A stretch of 64,000 nucleotides of DNA from Oceanospirillum linum (GCF_001995095.2 NZ_MTSD02000006.1:1-64000); one strand, 5' to 3'; counted from the stretch's first letter, positions 9,505 through 18,866 are shown. The notes: generated from the letters alone by a model not told the origin. Made by a program: numbers and translations.

Positions 9505-10062
9505 ATGGCACAGGCAGCAGAATCGAAAAAGAACAGCAATCTGATCTGGATTGACCTGGAGATGACAGGCCTTGAGCCAGAACGCGATACTATTATTGAG
9601 ATCGCCACCGTTGTCACCGACCCTGAATTAAATATCATCGCCGAAGGCCCGACTTTTGCGATTGCCAAACCAAAGGCTGTCATGGATGAAATGGGCGAGT
9701 GGTGCACTAAACAGCATGGTTCTTCAGGGCTTACTCAGCGAGTGCTTGAAAGTACAACCAGCATGCAGGAAGCAGAGCAGAAAACGATAGAGTTTCTGCT
9801 GCAGTATGTTGAGCCTGGTAAATCCCCCATGTGTGGCAACAGCATTCAGCAAGATCGCCGTTTTCTTGTGAAAGAGATGCCGCGTCTGGAGAAGTTGTTT
9901 AACTACCGGCATCTGGATGTAAGCTCTTTAAAAGTTCTCGCGAAGAACTGGTATCCGGAGGTAGCAAAAAGTGTTCAGAAAGGCGGCTCTCATTTGGCGA
10001 TGGACGATATAAAAGACTCTATCAATGAGCTTAAGCATTACCGTGAGCATATGCTGAAATAA
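9505..10062 (+). CDS. orn: oligoribonuclease
   Basis: 3'-5' exoribonuclease of the DEDDh family that degrades dinucleotides, including pGpG from cyclic-di-GMP turnover. The first acidic pair is in [10 protein letters not shown] near residue 18; further residues lie in [12 protein letters not shown] and in [11 protein letters not shown] with its catalytic His/Asp. The 185-residue length is normal. The start follows AAAGGAG with good spacing. The first eight or so residues (AQAAESKKN) are a slightly extended tail compared with E. coli. Confidence 0.97.
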   Translation: MAQAAESKKNSNLIWIDLEMTGLEPERDTIIEIATVVTDPELNIIAEGPTFAIAKPKAVMDEMGEWCTKQHGSSGLTQRVLESTTSMQEAEQKTIEFLLQYVEPGKSPMCGNSIQQDRRFLVKEMPRLEKLFNYRHLDVSSLKVLAKNWYPEVAKSVQKGGSHLAMDDIKDSINELKHYREHMLK

Positions 10063-10087
10063 GTTAACCGCTTACTTTGATATAAAA

Positions 10088-10117
10088 AAAGCGAGCCCGA
10101 CACGGGACTCGCTTTGT
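10088..10117 (+). terminator. orn terminator
   Basis: GCGAG-CCCG-aca-CGGG-a-CTCGC stem with a one-base bulge, followed by TTTG. It begins 25 bases after the orn stop codon. The rest of the gap up to 10381 shows no gene, tRNA or repeat that I can recognise. Confidence 0.65.
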
Positions 10118-10381
10118 TGCCATAGACAACCGTTTACCAACACTTTTTAAACTGTGGCGAAAGCCGTTAGGGCTATCTTAGTGGGTAAAAAATGGCATGA
10201 CATGATATATCAGAAGGCTTATAAACCCTGCTCATCTGCCATTTTTCGGGCGATCTGAGAGGCAGTCCAAAGTGAGGGCTGTAATACTAGACTGCGTGAG
10301 ATGGCCCGGATTTTTAGAAGAATCCAGGCCTTTGGGTCATTAGGAGGCTGAGCTGTCTTTTTCAGTCATGGTAGATGATAG

Positions 10382-10729
10382 CTACTGCTCTAACAGTTCT
10401 TTCCAGTTGCCCGGATATACAGCATAGAAAATCTCAGCATTGTCGCCCTGATATTCAAGCTCTGTGCCATTGGGAATCCAAAGTACGTCTCCAGCCTTAC
10501 CCTCAAATACACCTTCGGGCGTTTTTAGGCGGAAGATGCCACTGACCACATACACAATTTCATCGTAAAGAACGGTCCACGCAATAGAGCACTGATCAAA
10601 ACGGGCGACACCGGCAGCCATCGATCGGCTGATATCGGTGCTGACTGCGCGAGCTACCTCGCCATGGCCTGGAGGCCCACCGCGGTGGTTAAACTGAAGG
10701 CTTGCTGATTTAATGAGTTTTACAGGCAT
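10382..10729 (-). CDS. EutQ-like cupin-domain protein
   Basis: A 115-residue single cupin. The barrel core is visible in DEIVYVVSGIFRLKTPEGVFEGKAGDVLWIPNGTE, where the Glu and the turn GDVLWIPNG fit the EutQ/ethanolamine-utilisation cupin group. The usual first-motif histidines are replaced, so metal binding is doubtful. It is the last gene of the FAD oxidase-TRAP operon and is separated from dctM by a terminator-like hairpin. A role in handling the transported compound or its oxidation product is inference from context only. Confidence 0.7.
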   Translation of the reverse strand: MPVKLIKSASLQFNHRGGPPGHGEVARAVSTDISRSMAAGVARFDQCSIAWTVLYDEIVYVVSGIFRLKTPEGVFEGKAGDVLWIPNGTELEYQGDNAEIFYAVYPGNWKELLEQ

Positions 10730-10742
10730 AACAACCTCGTCA

Positions 10743-10768
10743 GAAAAAAAGCCAGGCAGGGCCTGGCT
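10743..10768 (-). terminator. terminator or attenuator between dctM and the cupin gene
   Basis: Read on the minus strand, AGCCAGGC-cct-GCCTGGCT is a perfect 8-bp stem followed by seven T. It lies after dctM and before the cupin gene, so it should lower expression of the last gene. Confidence 0.8.
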
Positions 10769-10801
10769 AAATAGTAAGTAGGAGTTACTGGAAGGAAAGA
10801 G

Positions 10802-12091
10802 TCAGAGCACGCCGAGCAGTCTTGGTATGTAAAGGGAAAGCTCGGGGATGAACGTTACCATCAGCATTACGGGTATACCTACGAAGCCAATCAGATAGAG
10901 TGCTGGCATGATGGATTTATGAATTGAAACTTTTCCGATACGACAGGCCATGTAGAGAATAGGTGCCACTGGAGGACTGTTTGCGCCGATCACTACAGAG
11001 CAGGCCACAATAGATGCAAAGTGCACCGGATCAACACCAACTTCAATCATCAGTGGCATAAATAAAGGGGCTATCACCACGGTCACTGAAAGGTCATCCA
11101 TTATGGCTCCGGCAAATATTAGAAAGACATTGACCAGTAGCAGGATCATCATCGGATTCTGAACCAGAGTCGTCATTGCTTCGGTAAGCTCCTGAGGAAC
11201 TCGCTCAGCGGTCAGGATCCGGCCAATCATAAATGAGAAGAGCAGAATCAGAATAATAGTGCCTGTTGTTTCTGCTGCATTAACCACACTCTCTTTCAGG
11301 TTAGACAGAGTCAGGTCTTTATAAATAAAGAAACCGATAATAATGGCAGCGACAACGGCAACTGATGCGGCTTCTGTCGGAGTAAATATGCCGCCATAGA
11401 TCCCTCCCAGGATAATGAAGGGCATAGATAGTGCCGGTAATGCTGACAGCGTGATACTTCGCGCACTACGGCCTTTACCGGTCTTAAAGTTTGCCATCTC
11501 CTCTTTGAACAGTCGGCCGGCACAGATACGGTTAAATAGAATCAGGCCGATAATGAGTAATAACCCCGGGCCAATTGTGGCAGCAAAAAGCGCGGTGATT
11601 GATTGGCGTGTTACTACGCCAAACAGTATCAGAGTAATTGAGGGTGGGATCAGAATTCCCAGCAGTGAAGACATACCTAAAAGTGCACTGGAGTAGCCGC
11701 GGGGGTAACCACGCTTTGCCAGCGGGCCGATCATAATGGTGCCAATGGAGGCTACAGCTGCTGTAGCTGTGCCTGAAATGGCACCAAAAACACCTGAGGC
11801 CAGAACCATAGATGCGCCCATACCGCCTTTGCGTCCCATCACAATCAACTCGATAAAATCTACCAGCCGCCGGGCGATACCTCCACTTTTCATCAGGTAG
11901 CCGGTTAGCACGAACAGAGGGAGCGCCAGCAAAATAATATGATCCAGGGAGCGGAAACCCTGAAGAAGGAGTGTTGTGGTGCGTACATCAAACACCATAA
12001 CCAGGTAACCTAAAACAGCGGCAAAAGACCAAGCGATGGGTACACCGATCGCCATCAACAGAATTAAGAGAAAAACTGCAAGAAGTGCCAT
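10802..12091 (-). CDS. dctM: TRAP transporter large permease (DctM type)
   Basis: Large membrane subunit of a tripartite ATP-independent periplasmic transporter, which carries an organic acid or amine together with sodium. The 429-residue protein is almost entirely hydrophobic, with about a dozen membrane segments. It contains conserved family blocks such as GVFGAISGTATAAVASIGTIMIGPL and the loop GILIPPSITLILFGVVT. It starts 2 bases before the end of the small permease gene region (gap of 2 bases), as usual for dctQ-dctM. The substrate cannot be told from the sequence. Confidence 0.92.
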   Translation of the reverse strand: MALLAVFLLILLMAIGVPIAWSFAAVLGYLVMVFDVRTTTLLLQGFRSLDHIILLALPLFVLTGYLMKSGGIARRLVDFIELIVMGRKGGMGASMVLASGVFGAISGTATAAVASIGTIMIGPLAKRGYPRGYSSALLGMSSLLGILIPPSITLILFGVVTRQSITALFAATIGPGLLLIIGLILFNRICAGRLFKEEMANFKTGKGRSARSITLSALPALSMPFIILGGIYGGIFTPTEAASVAVVAAIIIGFFIYKDLTLSNLKESVVNAAETTGTIILILLFSFMIGRILTAERVPQELTEAMTTLVQNPMMILLLVNVFLIFAGAIMDDLSVTVVIAPLFMPLMIEVGVDPVHFASIVACSVVIGANSPPVAPILYMACRIGKVSIHKSIMPALYLIGFVGIPVMLMVTFIPELSLYIPRLLGVL

Positions 12092-12093
12092 GA

Positions 12094-12603
12094 TTAATCT
12101 TCCTCTTTTTCTTTGGGATTATGGCAGGGGTTACCGGTAATCAGGTCGCGGACGACATAGAGTGTACAGCCTACTGCAGCAACGAGAATGGCGCTTTGTG
12201 ACGCCAGCTGTGGCATATCCAGGCCCTCCGTATATTGAGGGAGCCGCAGTGCAAATTTGAGTAATTTCCAGCCTAAGAAAAGAAAGAATAAAGTCGTACC
12301 CAACATAATAAGAGCTATTACGCGCTGATGAATTTTCAGCAAAAGTGGTGACCGCAGTTTCTGAGGCAGAAAATCAACCACAAGATGTTCTGAACGACGG
12401 CTGGCGATCAGGGCTCCAGCCATGTAGAGCCACATGGCGGCGAGCAGAGATAGCTCATCAAGTCCTATGATTGACCATTCAAATACATAGCGACTGATAA
12501 CCTGAAAAAAGACCAACCCTGCGACTGCGATACTGGCGACAATCACAATCAGGTGGAGCAGCCGGGCTGTCCAGTTATCGATTGCTTGAAAAAAGTTTTG
12601 CAT
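12094..12603 (-). CDS. dctQ: TRAP transporter small permease (DctQ type)
   Basis: Four-helix membrane subunit, 169 residues, that links the binding protein to DctM. Hydrophobic segments lie at about 17-37, 50-68, 92-112 and 130-148. The family pattern DELSLLAAMWLYMAGALIASRRSEHLVVD is clear. The start ATG follows GGAGT. It is immediately upstream of dctM. Confidence 0.9.
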   Translation of the reverse strand: MQNFFQAIDNWTARLLHLIVIVASIAVAGLVFFQVISRYVFEWSIIGLDELSLLAAMWLYMAGALIASRRSEHLVVDFLPQKLRSPLLLKIHQRVIALIMLGTTLFFLFLGWKLLKFALRLPQYTEGLDMPQLASQSAILVAAVGCTLYVVRDLITGNPCHNPKEKEED

Positions 12604-12620
12604 ATTGATACTCCAAAAAG

Positions 12621-12641
12621 AAGCGCCCGTTGTCGGGCGCT
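12621..12641 (-). terminator. hairpin between dctP and dctQ
   Basis: AGCGCCCG-acaa-CGGGCGCT is a perfect 8-bp stem; on the minus strand it is followed by TCTTTTT. This position, after the binding-protein gene, is where many transporter operons reduce permease expression relative to the binding protein. Confidence 0.75.
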
Positions 12642-12681
12642 CATTACCATGAACCGTAAGTAGGTGGTTCAGTAGTAAGGT

Positions 12682-13692
12682 TTACAGTTTTGGGGCTTTT
12701 TGCTTGATCTGATCAACGATCTCTTTACCTAGTTCGGATTCCATTTTAGGCCAAACTTGCTCCCGGGCTGCTTGTGCTAACGCTTTCAGTTCTTCTTTGC
12801 TGGGCTCTATATATTGCATACCAGAATCAATCGCTTTTTGAACATAAGATTGATCCAGTTTTCGCGCTTCTTTGAATTGTTGGTTCATTACGGATTGTGC
12901 TGCATCTGCGACAATTGCTTGCTGCTGAGTCGAAAGACTGTCCCAGCTTTCCATGTTCATAGAAAGAGAACCGGTTACAAAGGTGTGTTTAGTACGCACA
13001 TAGTAGTCCAGTACATCACGGAAGTACTCGTAATCCCAATAGATGATATTCCCGGCATCACCATCGACAACCCCTGTCTGGATAGAGGTATAAACTTCGC
13101 CCCAGGTGATGGCTGTTGCCTGATAACCGAGTGCCTGCATTGTTTGTGGGTTTGGAAAGTTTGATGGCACACGCACTTTCATACCTTTGGCATCTTCGAT
13201 GGTTGTAGCATAACGGCCACGGGTTGCTACACCAGAGAAGCCTTCAGGCCAGGCACCAAAATATTTGAGGCCAAGGTTTCCATGAATGTCAGAATAGATG
13301 GTATTTAGCCAGCCGCCTGGTTTATATGCGTCATAGGCTTGCTCCCAGGAGAGGAAAAGATAAGGAGTATTACGCAATCCCATTTTTTTATCATATGAAG
13401 TCAGAGGCCAGTTCAGCATCAGGTCAACTTCACCAACGACCAGAAGGTCAAAGACTTCTTTTTGATCTCCTAACTCATCCTGATAAAAGATATCGACCTC
13501 AATCTCATCACCAATAAAGGCCGATTTTTCCTCTATCGCCTTAGCCCAGCTTTCGATAGCAGCCCCCGCAGGTGAGCCTTTGGCGCCAGAGTCGGTTGCA
13601 ATTCTCAATTCTGTTGCTGCTATTGTGCTGGCGGAAGCGGCAATCAAAGCTGTAGTCAGCAGAGTCTGTTTACAGAAACGGGAAAAAGTCAT
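12682..13692 (-). CDS. dctP: TRAP transporter substrate-binding protein (DctP type)
   Basis: Periplasmic binding protein of 336 residues. The signal peptide is MTFSRFCKQTLLTTALIAASASTIAA, with cleavage expected after the AxA. The mature part begins TELRIATDSGAKGSP, and the family's conserved Arg region is seen around MKVRVPSNFPNPQTMQALG, the usual carboxylate-binding site. The block GEVYTSIQTGVVDGDAGNIIYWD is also typical. The N-terminal GSPAGAAIESWAKAIEEKS is near the tartronate/mannonate-type DctP proteins, but the ligand is not determinable. The ribosome-binding site GAGGAA is strong. Confidence 0.93.
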   Translation of the reverse strand: MTFSRFCKQTLLTTALIAASASTIAATELRIATDSGAKGSPAGAAIESWAKAIEEKSAFIGDEIEVDIFYQDELGDQKEVFDLLVVGEVDLMLNWPLTSYDKKMGLRNTPYLFLSWEQAYDAYKPGGWLNTIYSDIHGNLGLKYFGAWPEGFSGVATRGRYATTIEDAKGMKVRVPSNFPNPQTMQALGYQATAITWGEVYTSIQTGVVDGDAGNIIYWDYEYFRDVLDYYVRTKHTFVTGSLSMNMESWDSLSTQQQAIVADAAQSVMNQQFKEARKLDQSYVQKAIDSGMQYIEPSKEELKALAQAAREQVWPKMESELGKEIVDQIKQKAPKL

Positions 13693-13739
13693 GGGAGTTC
13701 CTCAATTGTTGTTATATAGGTTGTTAGTTTTTATGAATA

Positions 13740-13779
13740 AAAAGCCTGGCTGGGTAATGCACGCGTGAGCCCGCCAGGG
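13740..13779 (-). terminator. hairpin between the FAD oxidase gene and dctP
   Basis: On the minus strand CCTGGCGGG pairs with CCCAGCCAGG (one bulge) around a 16-base loop, followed by CTTTTTATTC. It may partly terminate transcription after the oxidase gene. Confidence 0.55.
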
Positions 13780-13789
13780 ATCGAACAGG

Positions 13790-15097
13790 TTAGAATTCAG
13801 AGCGGCTGATAAAGCGCTCAAACTCCAGGCGTAACGGCACACCAATTCTCAGCAGTGGTTTTGGTGGCAGCCAGGATGGTCGTCCGGAAACGGCTTCCAT
13901 CATTTTCAGCTCTTCTGACAGATGACTGGCGACCTTGTCAGCAAGCATCATTCCTGAGATGGTCCCCCGGGCTGCCCCAACACTTTGATCACAGTTGGAG
14001 GAAAAAATACCCGGCTCCAGTTCGCCAAAATAAGTTTCAAAGTTACGGGACAGTGCACTGGCACCACCCCATGTATATTCAAACTCTACGCCCTTAAGGT
14101 CGGGGTACCGGGCTGAAAAACTTTTCCGGTGACGCTCTTTTACCACTGGAATCATCGCGTCCGGGGTGTTGTAGTCATGGGCATAACGATATGAATTCCG
14201 GACGATCAAACGACGATCCTGAGTCATTCTTAGGGTTGTGCCACCATGGTCAGCAGGTGTGATGCCCCAATCCAGCTGACCGCCAAAGTGCTTCATTTCG
14301 GCCTCATTCAGAGGCCGGGTCATACTGGCAAAGGTCATAATCGGTAGGATACGATCTTTCAGGTAACCAAACTCTGAGGTGAAAATATTGGTCGCAAGAA
14401 TAATGTTCTGGCAGTAAATATTGGCATTGCCGGCCCGAACAACAAAACCTTCACTGTCTCGGACCAGAGACTTAACGGGTGTTTTTTCATATACGCTAAC
14501 ATTTTCTGGCAAGTTATCTGCTAATCCCTGCATTAAGGCTGCAGGCTGCATTAGCGTGCCTCCGGGTGTGAAAATCGCAGCATTATAATAGCTTGTGCCA
14601 AAGACATCTTGCCGTTCCTGCTCGCTCAGGCGCAGATAGTGCTCACCGGATGCTTTGAGTAGTTCTTCATAGTGGTTTAAGAAACCTTCACCTCGGGCTC
14701 CTACGGCGGCCTGATACTTACCTGCGTGGGACCACTGACACTGGATGCTGTATTGATCTATCTGTTTTTCCAGATAATTTATAGCTGTGCGGTTAAGGTG
14801 AACTAATTGCCGTTTCCTTTCTTCTGATGCAAGCTCAAGATCACGTTTATGGGGCTGGTCAATGACGAACCCCGAGTTTCTGCCGGAGGCGCCCTGGCCT
14901 ATCTTCAGAGCGTCAAGAAGAACAAAGGATTTGTCCGGCAGGTTTTCCGCCAGGCGACGGGCAGCAGCCATACCAACAAAACCACCACCTACAATAGCTG
15001 TATGTACATGGATATCATTTGTCAGGCTTGGAAATTCTGAGACGCTGGGTAGCATTTCATACCATCCGCACCGCCCATCGTATTGTGGAAAGATCAT
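13790..15097 (-). CDS. DadA/PuuB-type FAD-dependent amine or amino-acid oxidoreductase
   Basis: Flavoprotein of about 435 residues of the D-amino-acid/glycine oxidase superfamily, closest in layout to gamma-glutamylputrescine oxidases. The dinucleotide-binding motif AIVGGGFVGMAAARRLAE lies near residue 35. The second family hallmark GASGRNSGFVID follows, and the C-terminal FAD-contact block is GAARGTISGMMLADKVA. The frame opens with a GTG five codons earlier, but ATG at 15097 follows GAGGAA at good spacing. It is the first gene of a unit with a TRAP transporter and a cupin, so it probably oxidises the imported compound, likely an amine or amino acid. Confidence 0.85.
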   Translation of the reverse strand: MIFPQYDGRCGWYEMLPSVSEFPSLTNDIHVHTAIVGGGFVGMAAARRLAENLPDKSFVLLDALKIGQGASGRNSGFVIDQPHKRDLELASEERKRQLVHLNRTAINYLEKQIDQYSIQCQWSHAGKYQAAVGARGEGFLNHYEELLKASGEHYLRLSEQERQDVFGTSYYNAAIFTPGGTLMQPAALMQGLADNLPENVSVYEKTPVKSLVRDSEGFVVRAGNANIYCQNIILATNIFTSEFGYLKDRILPIMTFASMTRPLNEAEMKHFGGQLDWGITPADHGGTTLRMTQDRRLIVRNSYRYAHDYNTPDAMIPVVKERHRKSFSARYPDLKGVEFEYTWGGASALSRNFETYFGELEPGIFSSNCDQSVGAARGTISGMMLADKVASHLSEELKMMEAVSGRPSWLPPKPLLRIGVPLRLEFERFISRSEF

Positions 15098-15254
15098 AAA
15101 TTCCTCTGTCACTCACTTTGCTCGTTGAAATATCACTTGTTATGAACGTGAGCATGTCATGCTTAATTGAGGATTCTTGATCTTAACTTTAGTAAAATCT
15201 ATAAAATCATGTATTTTTTAGCAAATCTAATTATCAGTATAAGTTGAACTTATT

Positions 15255-16235
15255 ATGAGATGGCGATTACCTGATACTTCTGCTTTGGAGACCTTTGTAG
15301 CTCTGGCGGAATCCGACTCAATGACAGATGTTGCTCAGCGCCTGGGTGTGACGCAATCCGCTATTTCACAGTGTTTACAACAGCTGGAGAAACACATGGG
15401 GGTTGTGCTGGTGATCCGACGTAAGAAGCCGGTACAACTGACACCTGCTGGCCGGGTTCTAAAACAAAGAGCGGATATGATCCTTGGGGAGTTACGCAGA
15501 CTGAAAAGTAGTGTCAGAGAGGCTGCAAACCAAGGTGCGATCCAATGCCGCTTAGGTCTTGTGACATCCTGCTCTGAAGTTTTTGGCAGTCGTTTAATTG
15601 GCCGATTGGAGCAGTCCACAGAACATGTTTCTTTGAAAAGTGGTCTGACACCCGGCTTAGTTGAGCTTTTTATGCACCGTGAGATTGACCTGTTGATTTC
15701 AGATAACCCTATGCAGGAAGTGCCTGGGGTTGAGGTGTTTGAGTTGTTTCATGATCCTATAGTTGTTGCTATTCCAGAGCATTTTTTAGGTGGGCAAGGT
15801 ATGCAAAGCCGAGATACTCTGGATCTGGCGGAGCTTTCTGAGCACTTTTCGCTGATCAAATATGGACGCAACACGAATATTGGTACTTACAGCGAGGTTG
15901 TGATGCGTCGTCTTAAGCTACTACCTCAGGTTCGCTATGAAACAGATGATAGTCATACACTGATGAACTTTGTTTGCGATGGTCTTGGTTGGGGGATGCT
16001 CAGCGCGCTTTGTGCGGCACAATGCATTCATAGGCTGGATAAAGTAAGCATCTTTGAACTCGACAAGAGCCGGCATTATCGTAGTATTTATTTGGTCGCC
16101 CGCGCTGGAGAGCTGGGCGATATACCTGAGAGAGTTGCGGAAACAATTCGACAGATTATGCAGGAAGATGTTGTTCCCAGGTTGAAGTTTAAAGCTCCCT
16201 GGATAAAAAAATCCTTTTTTGAGCTGAAACCATAA
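15255..16235 (+). CDS. LysR-family transcriptional regulator
   Basis: Regulator of 326 residues. The N-terminal winged helix-turn-helix (about residues 8-65) contains SMTDVAQRLGVTQSAISQCLQQLEKHMG, and the effector-binding domain occupies the rest. It is divergent from the FAD oxidase-TRAP-cupin operon with a spacer of about 157 bases, the classical arrangement in which a LysR regulator controls the facing operon in response to its substrate. The spacer is AT-rich; I see no unambiguous T-N11-A operator. Confidence 0.9.
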   Translation: MRWRLPDTSALETFVALAESDSMTDVAQRLGVTQSAISQCLQQLEKHMGVVLVIRRKKPVQLTPAGRVLKQRADMILGELRRLKSSVREAANQGAIQCRLGLVTSCSEVFGSRLIGRLEQSTEHVSLKSGLTPGLVELFMHREIDLLISDNPMQEVPGVEVFELFHDPIVVAIPEHFLGGQGMQSRDTLDLAELSEHFSLIKYGRNTNIGTYSEVVMRRLKLLPQVRYETDDSHTLMNFVCDGLGWGMLSALCAAQCIHRLDKVSIFELDKSRHYRSIYLVARAGELGDIPERVAETIRQIMQEDVVPRLKFKAPWIKKSFFELKP

Positions 16236-16476
16236 AGTTTGGTTCGGATGCCAGTTTTAGTAAACGGGCAATCTTTGACCTGATTTATCTTCAATGGGTG
16301 ACGATGACGGAGGCTGGGAAGCCTGCTAACGGATTAAACTCAGGGCTTCCAGTTTTAGTGCAGATCATTACAATGGCTCCCTGTTAATATACCTGACTAA
16401 AGCCATAGGTTTTTAGTGGGTATTGCCTGATCAATATGATGCGGCGGATTTACGATTCGTTTAGCAGGAGAAATCG

Positions 16477-17457
16477 ATGATTACTGTTTGTGCGCTCTAT
16501 AAGTTTGTTCGTCTCGACCACTTTGAATCCTTGCGAGAACCTCTGCATCAGGTGATGTTGGATCATGAGGTAAAAGGCACTTTGCTGCTGGCAGCTGAGG
16601 GCATTAACGGCACGATTGCCGGTCCAGCTGAAGGTATCAAAGCGGTTCTGAACTGGCTGGCGCAACAACCTGATCTGGCCGATATTGTCACGAAAGAATC
16701 CTTCCATGAAGAGAACCCATTTAATCGTACTAAGGTGAAACTCAAAAAAGAGATCGTCACCATGGGTGTTGAAGGTATTGATCCTCGCCACGTAGTAGGT
16801 ACTTACGTTAAGCCGAAAGACTGGAACGCGCTAATCTCTGATCCTGAGGTTTTACTGGTGGACACCCGTAATGACTATGAGGTTGAGATCGGGACATTTA
16901 AGGATGCGCTGAATCCGGATACTGAGACCTTCCGTGAGTTTCCGGATTATGTCAGAGAGAACCTGGATCCCGGGAAACATAAAAAGGTCGCCATGTTCTG
17001 TACCGGTGGCATCCGTTGTGAAAAATCCACGGCTTATATGAAAGAACAGGGCTTTGATGAGGTCTATCATCTGGAAGGCGGTATCCTGAAGTATCTGGAA
17101 GAGGTACCGGAAGAAGAGTCACTTTGGCAGGGTGAGTGTTATGTTTTTGACGGTCGCGTATCGGTGAATCATCAGCTGGAGAAAGGCCAGTACGATATGT
17201 GCAATGCCTGCCGTCTGCCGATTACCGAAGAAGACAAAGTGTCTGATAAATATGAGGCCGGTGTTAGCTGTCCAAAATGTTATGGCACCCATACTGAAGA
17301 GCAGCTGAAACGTTTCCGTGATCGAGAAAAGCAGATCCAGCTGGCCCGAGCCCGCGGCATTGAACATGTGGGGGGCGAAGCGAAAACCCATGCCGAGCTG
17401 AACCGGGAACTGAAGCTGAAACAAAAGCAGCAGCAAAAAGCAGCTCAGCGTCGTTAG
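16477..17457 (+). CDS. trhO: tRNA uridine(34) hydroxylase (TrhO/YceA)
   Basis: Oxygen-dependent hydroxylation of U34 in tRNA, the first step to cmo5U-type modification. Three parts are visible: an N-terminal acylphosphatase-like domain (about 1-95), a rhodanese domain with the active Cys in [11 protein letters not shown] (about residue 180), and a C-terminal zinc-type segment with CNACRLPI and CPKCYGT. Its 326 residues are slightly shorter than E. coli YceA. AGGAG precedes the ATG. The C terminus is a Lys/Gln-rich tail. Confidence 0.95.
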   Translation: MITVCALYKFVRLDHFESLREPLHQVMLDHEVKGTLLLAAEGINGTIAGPAEGIKAVLNWLAQQPDLADIVTKESFHEENPFNRTKVKLKKEIVTMGVEGIDPRHVVGTYVKPKDWNALISDPEVLLVDTRNDYEVEIGTFKDALNPDTETFREFPDYVRENLDPGKHKKVAMFCTGGIRCEKSTAYMKEQGFDEVYHLEGGILKYLEEVPEEESLWQGECYVFDGRVSVNHQLEKGQYDMCNACRLPITEEDKVSDKYEAGVSCPKCYGTHTEEQLKRFRDREKQIQLARARGIEHVGGEAKTHAELNRELKLKQKQQQKAAQRR

Positions 17458-17476
17458 GTATAGAGTTGAGTAGCAT

Positions 17477-17506
17477 CATTCGCTTTTTTAAAAGGCGAAT
17501 GGTGGT
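17477..17506. terminator. hairpin after trhO
   Basis: CATTCGC-ttttttaaaag-GCGAATG stem about 20 bases after the trhO stop codon. A short T-rich stretch follows; it may serve both trhO and the convergent toxin gene. Confidence 0.5.
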
Positions 17507-17549
17507 TCTTCATGATAGAGGTGCTAGTGGGCTGTATCTGTCTGCTTGC

Positions 17550-17834
17550 TCAAACACGTTTCAATGCGATGTTGTACACTTGATTTCGTTCACGCTTTCC
17601 TACGGCTACAACTGACACGACGATTTCTTCATCACGCACCTGGTACACCAGTCGATAGCCTGCACTTCGGAGTTTGATCTTGTAGCAGTCTTTCATGCCA
17701 TTCAGGCGGGCAGCTTCAATCCTGGGTTCTTTCAATCTATCAATAAGTTTTTTCTTAAACTGCAGGCGTATTGTTGCGTCTAATTTTCTCCACTCTTTTT
17801 CTGCGTCACGTTTAAAGACAAGCTTATAGGTCAT
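17550..17834 (-). CDS. RelE-family mRNA interferase toxin
   Basis: Small basic toxin of 94 residues with the RelE/ParE fold; members usually cleave mRNA in the ribosome A site. Typical elements are FKRDAEKEWRKL, QFKKKL, the central CYKIKLRSAGYRLVYQV and the C-terminal VVAVGKRERNQVY. An upstream in-frame TTG exists, but ATG at 17834 gives MTYKL. The gene overlaps its antitoxin by 11 bases. It is about half identical, by eye and without gaps, to the toxin at 52208-52492, yet its antitoxin belongs to a different family. Confidence 0.92.
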   Translation of the reverse strand: MTYKLVFKRDAEKEWRKLDATIRLQFKKKLIDRLKEPRIEAARLNGMKDCYKIKLRSAGYRLVYQVRDEEIVVSVVAVGKRERNQVYNIALKRV

Positions 17835-18078
17835 CAATGCTGATCTCTATTTCTTCCTGACACTCACGATCTTGTACGATTTGAGCAAGCTCCATATCTT
17901 CTAATTTATCCATCAGAGCTTCGTATGCTTCTGCTGGGATACAGTAGAATGCTGGTTGGTTACGATTTAGCACTGCAACCGGAAAGCCGTCAGCTTCGTT
18001 AACGACAGCCATAGGATTCTTTTTTAATTCAGAAATACTGGTCGTGTTGTCGGCCAGTATTGGGCGAATGGTGTTCAT
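17824..18078 (-). CDS. Phd/YefM-family antitoxin
   Basis: Antitoxin of 84 residues. The N-terminal DNA-binding half has the Phd/YefM pattern SISELKKNPMAVVNEADGFPVAVLNRNQPAFYCIPAEAYEAL. The acidic C-terminal tail (EDMELAQIVQDRECQEEIEISIDDL) should wrap the toxin. The final codons (GATGACCTATAA) overlap the toxin start by 11 bases. The region upstream holds a 7-bp inverted repeat AGGTCAT/ATGACCT at 18120-18155 that could be the autoregulatory operator. Confidence 0.92.
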   Translation of the reverse strand: MNTIRPILADNTTSISELKKNPMAVVNEADGFPVAVLNRNQPAFYCIPAEAYEALMDKLEDMELAQIVQDRECQEEIEISIDDL

Positions 18079-18119
18079 GGATTGAGCCCCTTAGATGCCT
18101 TAAAACTAATTTTTATCTT

Positions 18120-18155
18120 AGGTCATTCGCTTTAATTTAGCTATCAATATGACCT
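18120..18155. promoter_or_regulatory. possible operator of the Phd/RelE pair
   Basis: AGGTCAT and ATGACCT form a perfect inverted repeat with a 22-base spacer, about 42 bases upstream of the antitoxin start. Type II antitoxins usually bind such repeats over their own promoter; the spacing is wide, so this is tentative. Confidence 0.3.
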
Positions 18156-18230
18156 TTTAAGAGTGCTGTAATTAGGTTTTATGGTGAAGCGTAGCAGTTT
18201 GAGTCGATATAGGTGGTTCTGACTCATAGT

Positions 18231-18866
18231 TTATGATGGTTTTTTTAGTTTGGCGCGCGCCGCAAGTACCGCTTCCCGTTTAAAACAACCCTCTAAGTGA
18301 TCATTTACTAAGCCCATAGCCTGCATAAAAGCGTAACAGGTCGTCGGGCCGACAAATTTCCAGCCACGTTTTTTCAGATCTTTACTCATCTGTTTGGAGA
18401 GATCCGTCTGAGCTATCTGGCTTAGTGTGCTGTAGTCCAGTTGATCCGGGCGCTGTTCAGGGCCAGGTTCGAAGTGCCAGAAATAAGCCGCCAGTGATCC
18501 CCATTCCTTTTGCAGCTCGATTGCCCGTTTGGCGTTATTAATTGTTGCCTCAATTTTACCGCGATGGCGAATAATCCCTGCATCCAACAGTAAGTTATCC
18601 ACATCCAGCTCCGTGAATTGAGCGACTTTATGGAAATCAAAGCCTGCAAACGCGGCCCGGAAATTCTCCCGTTTACGCAGAATCGTAATCCAGCTTAAAC
18701 CGGCCTGAAAACCCTCCAGGCAGATCTTCTCAAACAGGCGGATATCATCTGTGACCGGAAAGCCCCATTCGGTGTCGTGGTAGTTGCGGTAGAGTTCATC
18801 ATCTTCGCCGCACCACCAGCAGCGCTTCACGCCTTGGGTATCCGTTATGAGCCCTGTGTTTGCCAT
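18231..18866 (-). CDS. tag: DNA-3-methyladenine glycosylase I
   Basis: Base-excision repair enzyme that removes 3-methyladenine. The 211-residue protein shows the Tag signature CWWCGEDDELYRNYHDTEWGFPV, including the zinc-binding Cys pair and the Tyr/Glu that contact the base. The helix-hairpin-helix core, GLSWITILRKRENFRAAFAGFD, and the C-terminal GPTTCYAFMQAMGLVNDHLEGCF, which supplies the remaining zinc ligands, are complete. The N-terminal extension (MANTGLITDTQGVKR) is a little longer than usual. Confidence 0.95.
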   Translation of the reverse strand: MANTGLITDTQGVKRCWWCGEDDELYRNYHDTEWGFPVTDDIRLFEKICLEGFQAGLSWITILRKRENFRAAFAGFDFHKVAQFTELDVDNLLLDAGIIRHRGKIEATINNAKRAIELQKEWGSLAAYFWHFEPGPEQRPDQLDYSTLSQIAQTDLSKQMSKDLKKRGWKFVGPTTCYAFMQAMGLVNDHLEGCFKREAVLAARAKLKKPS

